From contig NZ_NGFO01000024.1 of NCBI RefSeq assembly GCF_002149015.1, forward strand, positions 32,092 through 96,091: 64,000 nt of DNA, in the 5' to 3' direction. The notes beneath the pieces were generated by a model. It was given only the letters and a program-made list of their open reading frames with translations, was not told where the DNA came from and ran no database searches. Every line of letters starts with the position of its first letter. Position 1 is the first letter of the stretch. A program made the position numbers and the translations under genes. Shown here one piece after another: positions 60,319-64,000 of this stretch. The DNA is from Gordonia lacunae. GTDB taxonomy: Bacteria; Actinomycetota; Actinomycetes; Mycobacteriales; Mycobacteriaceae.

Positions 60319-61940
60319 GCGCCCCGGCCGTGAACCCGACTGCGATGAACCCCGCCGGGCGTGCCCTCTCACCCACGCAGACCTCCATGCTCGGCCGGGC
60401 CACCATCGGTGACCAGCTACGGCGACTGGCCCGGTCGCAGGGGTCGACCCCGGCGATCGTGGCGTACGACGCACAGGGCGGCCGGACGTCGACGTCGTAC
60501 GCCGAGCTCGACGCGATGGCCAATCGCGTCGCGCATGTGCTGCTCGACCTCGGCGTCGGGCGGGGCGACCGCGTGGCGGTGATGAGCCGCAACCGAGTCG
60601 AGACGGTCGCCACCTACTACGGCGCCCTGAAGGTCGGCGCCGCGTACTCCGGCGTGAGCCCGATGTTCCGCGAAGGTGAGGTCGCGCAACAGCTCCGACA
60701 CCTGGAGCCGACGGTCCTCGTCGTCGAACAGCCGCTGTCCGCACTGGCCGGCCCCATCGCCGACGGTCTCGGCATCTCGGTCCTCGTGGTCGGCGACGCC
60801 GAAGCGAACTCGTGGAACTCCTTCGACGAGTCGGTGGCCGCCGCCGACGACACCGAACCGGAGTGTGAGGTCGACGAACACGACCTCGCGATGATCGTCT
60901 ACACCAGCGGGACCGAGTCGACGCCCAAGGGTGTCGAGATCGCCCACCGCAACTACCTCATCTCCACCTCGCCCGCGTACACATGGGGGCTGCGCTGCCG
61001 CAACGACGACGTGTGGCTCTACGTCATGCCGTTCCACACCATCGCCGGGATCGGTTCGCTGACCTCGCTGACGCTGCTGGGTGCCACCCTCGTCCTGCCG
61101 GCCGCGGTCGACCCGGCGACGGCGTTGCGGATGATCCGAGACGAGAAGATCTCCGTCCTGGCGCAGACGCCGACCTTCTTCATCGCACTGGCCAACCATC
61201 CGGACTTCGGTCCCGACACCGTGGGGACGGTGCGTCGCTGCCTGACCTACGGCGGTCAGGTGTCGCCGCACGCGGTCGACGCGTGGGCCGCGGCCACCCC
61301 AGAGTCCGTGTGGGGCACCTACTGGGGACAGTCCGAGCTCACCCAGCTCGGCTCGGTGGGCTGGTTCCGGCGGCTCGAAGACGTACCGGACCAGGACCCG
61401 ACCTGGATCGGCAAGCCGGTCGGCCACCTGGAGGTCAAGGTCGTCGACGCCGACGGCAACGACGCCGAAGAAGGCGAGCTGCTGTGTCGCACGCCGTCGG
61501 TCATGCTCGGCTACTTCAAGGATCCCGAACGCACCGCGCAGGTCTTCGAGGGCGGCTGGGTACACACCGGTGACATCGTCCGCATCGATGCGGAGGGCAA
61601 CCTGTTCTTCCGCGACCGGCGCAAGGACATGATCAAGACCGGCGGATTCAACGTCGCCTCACAAGAGGTCGAGCGTGTCCTGCAGGCGCACCCCGACGTC
61701 GAGCGTGCCGCCGTCGTCGGGTTGCCCGACCCGTACTGGTCGGAGGCGGTCACCGGATTCGTGGTGCTCCGAGCCGGTGCGGAACTCACCGGCTCGGACA
61801 TCCGCGAGTACTGCCGGACCGACCTGGCATCGTACAAGGTGCCCAAGGAGGTCCACGTGGTCGACGCATTGCCGACCGACGCCCAGGGCAAACTGCTCAA
61901 GCGTGAGTTGAGGAAGGCCTATGGAACCGGTCAGAGCTGA
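60315..61940 (+). CDS. AMP-dependent acyl-CoA synthetase (FadD-like)
   Basis: The 541-residue adenylating ligase has the P-loop YTSGTESTPKGVEIAH, the YWGQSELTQ adenylation motif, GWVHTGDIVRIDAEGNLFFRDR, and the hinge/A8 motif RRKDMIKTGGFNVAS. The catalytic lysine is in GKLLKRELRK. It activates a carboxylic acid to its CoA thioester. GTG 60315 overlaps the nitroreductase stop by four bases. The 3' end overlaps the TetR gene by 20 bases. Confidence 0.92.
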   Translation: MSAPAVNPTAMNPAGRALSPTQTSMLGRATIGDQLRRLARSQGSTPAIVAYDAQGGRTSTSYAELDAMANRVAHVLLDLGVGRGDRVAVMSRNRVETVATYYGALKVGAAYSGVSPMFREGEVAQQLRHLEPTVLVVEQPLSALAGPIADGLGISVLVVGDAEANSWNSFDESVAAADDTEPECEVDEHDLAMIVYTSGTESTPKGVEIAHRNYLISTSPAYTWGLRCRNDDVWLYVMPFHTIAGIGSLTSLTLLGATLVLPAAVDPATALRMIRDEKISVLAQTPTFFIALANHPDFGPDTVGTVRRCLTYGGQVSPHAVDAWAAATPESVWGTYWGQSELTQLGSVGWFRRLEDVPDQDPTWIGKPVGHLEVKVVDADGNDAEEGELLCRTPSVMLGYFKDPERTAQVFEGGWVHTGDIVRIDAEGNLFFRDRRKDMIKTGGFNVASQEVERVLQAHPDVERAAVVGLPDPYWSEAVTGFVVLRAGAELTGSDIREYCRTDLASYKVPKEVHVVDALPTDAQGKLLKRELRKAYGTGQS

Positions 61941-62565
61941 GGACGACGCCGTCTCGGCGGCCGACGATCAGCGACAGCGGACAGATCGACGGCCGCGCCG
62001 CCGCCGTGACGAGATCGTCGAGGCGGCCGCGGGTTATTTCGCCGAACACGGATACTCCAACGCCGGGATGCGCGACATCGCACAGGCGGTCGGCATGCGG
62101 GGCGCGAGCCTCTACAACCACTTCCAGTCCAAGGAAGAGATCCTCTACGCGATCGCCCTGCGCATGACCGAGGATCCGCAGCAGGACTTGTTGCTGCTCG
62201 ACGGTGAGGGCGGTCCCGTCGAACGGCTGACGAACCTGATCGAGGCGCACGTCCGGCGCCTGGCGCGCCACCGGGTGGAACACCTTGTCGCGCTGCGCGA
62301 GCTGTCGGCGCTCACGCCTGAGCACCGCCGCGTGGTCACCGACTATCGCAAGTACTACCAGCGTCGTATCCGCGATGTCATCGATGCCGGCGCTCGACTG
62401 GGCCTGTTCGAGGTGCGCGACCCGCACCAGTCGGCGATCGCGGTGCTGGACCTGATGAACGGGATCAGCTGGTGGCTCAACGACTCCCACGACGTCGACC
62501 AGCTGGTGCGCGATTACGTCGACTTTACGATCGGTGGCGTTCTCCACCACCGCCCCGCATCGTGA
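61921..62565 (+). CDS. TetR-family transcriptional regulator
   Basis: The 214-residue regulator has an N-terminal helix-turn-helix (about 30-75, AGYFAEHGYSNAGMRDIAQAVGMRGASLYNHFQSKEEI) and a C-terminal ligand domain resembling KstR2/FadR-type acyl-CoA sensors. It is embedded in the operon, so it probably represses its own transcription through the two 16-bp palindromes at 59549 and 59647, with a CoA thioester as possible inducer. The ligand is unknown. Confidence 0.9.
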   Translation: MEPVRAEDDAVSAADDQRQRTDRRPRRRRDEIVEAAAGYFAEHGYSNAGMRDIAQAVGMRGASLYNHFQSKEEILYAIALRMTEDPQQDLLLLDGEGGPVERLTNLIEAHVRRLARHRVEHLVALRELSALTPEHRRVVTDYRKYYQRRIRDVIDAGARLGLFEVRDPHQSAIAVLDLMNGISWWLNDSHDVDQLVRDYVDFTIGGVLHHRPAS

Positions 62566-63680
62566 GCGGCCCGCTTGCCGGCGTGCGGGTGGTCGAGATG
62601 CCCGGCCTCGGGCCGACCCCGCACGCGTGCATGCTGCTCGCGGATCTCGGTGCCGACGTCATCCGGATCCGGCGCCCCGGCCCCGATCTGCCCGGGCCCG
62701 ACGGTATCCCGGATGCCGACGCCGGCCTGTACCGGTCACGGCGCAGCGTCGACGCCGATGTGAAAGACCCCACCGATCTCGCGCGCATTCGCGAGTTGAT
62801 CCTGCGCGCCGACATCCTCGTGGAGGGGTTCCGGCCGGGTGTGATGGAACGACTCGGCCTGGGTCCCGAGATCTGCTCCGACGCACCGCAGCTCGTCTAC
62901 GCACGAATGACCGGATGGGGTCAGGACGGTGACCGAGCCTCGAGCGCGGGACACGACATCAACTACCTGGCCGTCACCGGCGTGCTCGAGGCGATGGGCC
63001 CGGCCGGATCACCGCCGGTGCCGCCGCTGTCGCTCGTCGGGGATTTCGGCGGGGGATCGATGCTGCTCGTCGTCGGGGTGCTGGCCGCCCTGCACGACCG
63101 CACGCGTACGGGTCGCGGTCAGGTGATCGACGCTGCGATGGTCGACGGTGCCGGACTCCTCGCCTCGCTGCAGTGGTCGTGGAAGGCGGCCGGACGCTGG
63201 AGTTCTCGGGACCAGGGCAACCTGCTCGACGGGTCGGCGCCGTTCTATGCCACTTATCGATGCGCCGACGGCAGATTCGTCGCCGTCGGCGCGCTCGAAG
63301 AGAAGTTCTGGCGGAATCTCGTCGACACGCTCGGGGTGGGCGATCTGCCCGACCGGTGGGACCGTGCCGCGTGGCCGGTGATCAGCGCGGCACTGCAGGC
63401 CCGCTTCGGGTCGCGCACGCGCGACGAGTGGGGGAGCGTGTTCGACGCCGTGGACGCCTGTGTGACACCGGTTCTCGACTTCGACGAGGCCGCCGCGGAC
63501 CCGGTCGCGGTGCAGCGCGGCTCCTTCGTACGCGTCGACGACGCGATCGCACCGGCGCCCGCACCGCGGTTCTCCCGGACCGTGTTGCCCGCTCCCTCTG
63601 CGCCGTCTGCGGCGTCATTGGGGCGGATCGTTGATGAGTGGCGAGTCGCTTCTGGTGTGGAGGGCGGCCACCGACGGTGA
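62562..63680 (+). CDS. Alpha-methylacyl-CoA racemase (CaiB/BaiF family)
   Basis: The 372-residue family III enzyme has the racemase features rather than those of transferases: AGHDINYLAVTG with the catalytic His, LVGDFGGGSMLLVVG with the Asp, and APFYATYRCADGRFVAVGALEE with the Glu. It should epimerise 2-methyl acyl-CoAs from isoprenoid or sterol side chains. GTG 62562 overlaps the TetR stop as GTGA. The last dozen residues (RVASGVEGGHRR) may derive from the flanking insertion sequence. Confidence 0.88.
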   Translation: MSGPLAGVRVVEMPGLGPTPHACMLLADLGADVIRIRRPGPDLPGPDGIPDADAGLYRSRRSVDADVKDPTDLARIRELILRADILVEGFRPGVMERLGLGPEICSDAPQLVYARMTGWGQDGDRASSAGHDINYLAVTGVLEAMGPAGSPPVPPLSLVGDFGGGSMLLVVGVLAALHDRTRTGRGQVIDAAMVDGAGLLASLQWSWKAAGRWSSRDQGNLLDGSAPFYATYRCADGRFVAVGALEEKFWRNLVDTLGVGDLPDRWDRAAWPVISAALQARFGSRTRDEWGSVFDAVDACVTPVLDFDEAAADPVAVQRGSFVRVDDAIAPAPAPRFSRTVLPAPSAPSAASLGRIVDEWRVASGVEGGHRR

Positions 63681-63696
63681 CTGGCGAGTCCGTCGG

Positions 63697-64000
63697 CTAG
63701 GTGTACTGACCTGAGAGGTTAGGTACGCGGTCGGCGGGTGGTCGACCTTTGAGTGAGGTGTGGCCGCGGTGGTGATTGTAGTGATGCAGCCAGCTTGAGT
63801 ACTCAGCGCAGCGTTCGGCGTCGCTGGTGTAGAGCCGCGCGTAGGCCCACTCATCGGCCAGCGTGCGGTGAAACCGTTCCACCTTGCCGTTGGTCTGTGG
63901 CCGGTAGGGGCGGGTCCGGCGATGCTTGACCTCACCGAGCGCGTCACGGAAGACGTGGGATCGGTAACAGGATCCATTGTCAGTCAGTACATTCCGGACC
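63697..64000 (-). mobile_element. IS481-family transposase, C-terminal part (cut by window edge)
   Basis: The open frame on the minus strand encodes the last 100 residues of a DDE transposase: the second Asp in VLTDNGSCYRS, a basic segment, the Glu in GKVERFHRTLADEWAY, and HHYNHHRGHTSLKGRPPADRV, the IS481/IS3 C-terminal signature. The 5' end lies beyond the window. The stop is 17 bases from the racemase stop, so the element's end lies in or against that gene. No terminal inverted repeat can be confirmed without the other end. Confidence 0.9.

Overview
The window is GC-rich actinobacterial chromosome. Gene order and products (IdeR, SigA and SigB, PpgK, Cei, AftC arabinofuranosyltransferase, coproheme-type HemQ) point to a mycolic-acid-producing member of the Mycobacteriales. 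A Gordonia-like organism fits best, but that is inference from gene content and not a computed placement. Most of the window (1-56759) follows, from recalled synteny, the Mycobacterium tuberculosis block from Rv2719c down to Rv2669. It carries local insertions: hrpA, an aminotransferase, ahpC-ahpD/oxyR, a DUF3516 helicase, acuC plus a GNAT/acyl-CoA-synthetase fusion, a DEAD/H helicase, a TauE exporter and a second AFG1-type ATPase.

Layout. 1-5124: ChiZ-like LysM protein, NrdR and a convergent HrpA RNA helicase. 5208-8774: class III aminotransferase, then the oxidative-stress cluster ahpD-ahpC with divergent oxyR. 8771-13968: DUF3516 helicase coupled to a PAC2 protein, a lipoprotein and a DUF4192 protein. 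13982-18949: IdeR, then AcuC deacetylase and a Pat-like acetyltransferase fusion. 19005-28995: sigB, DUF3099 and DUF3039 proteins separated by a 37-bp minisatellite, a YihY/BrkB membrane protein, a DEAD/H helicase, a zinc-ribbon protein, a sulfite exporter with a probable leader peptide, sigA and ppgK.

29154-40470: suhB, cei, DUF4193, DUF3093, dut, DUF3710, an alpha/beta hydrolase, an OB-fold protein, DUF3159, the paired TrkA-type subunits, an APC permease and a TrmA-type methyltransferase. 40622-49982: dxs, a GCS2-family ligase, an SRPBCC protein, RNase D, DUF3000, the haem genes hemE-hemG-hemQ, and msrB. 50026-57574: aftC, a MzyT-like lipoprotein, a RibD-like reductase, zapE, a second AFG1 ATPase, a GNAT protein and a sulfurtransferase.

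57598-63680 is accessory. A Baeyer-Villiger-type flavin monooxygenase faces a nitroreductase/acyl-CoA ligase/TetR/alpha-methylacyl-CoA racemase operon, and two copies of the same 16-bp operator half-site pair lie in the shared promoter region. The window ends inside an IS481-family transposase that abuts the racemase gene.

Regulation visible in the sequence: an ECF-type promoter before sigB, a probable sulfur-responsive leader peptide before tauE, a CRP-like site before the DUF4193 gene, the twin operators of the accessory cluster, and several strong bidirectional hairpin terminators between convergent genes. Many genes overlap by the four bases GTGA, which suggests translational coupling. 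No tRNA, rRNA or CRISPR array was seen.
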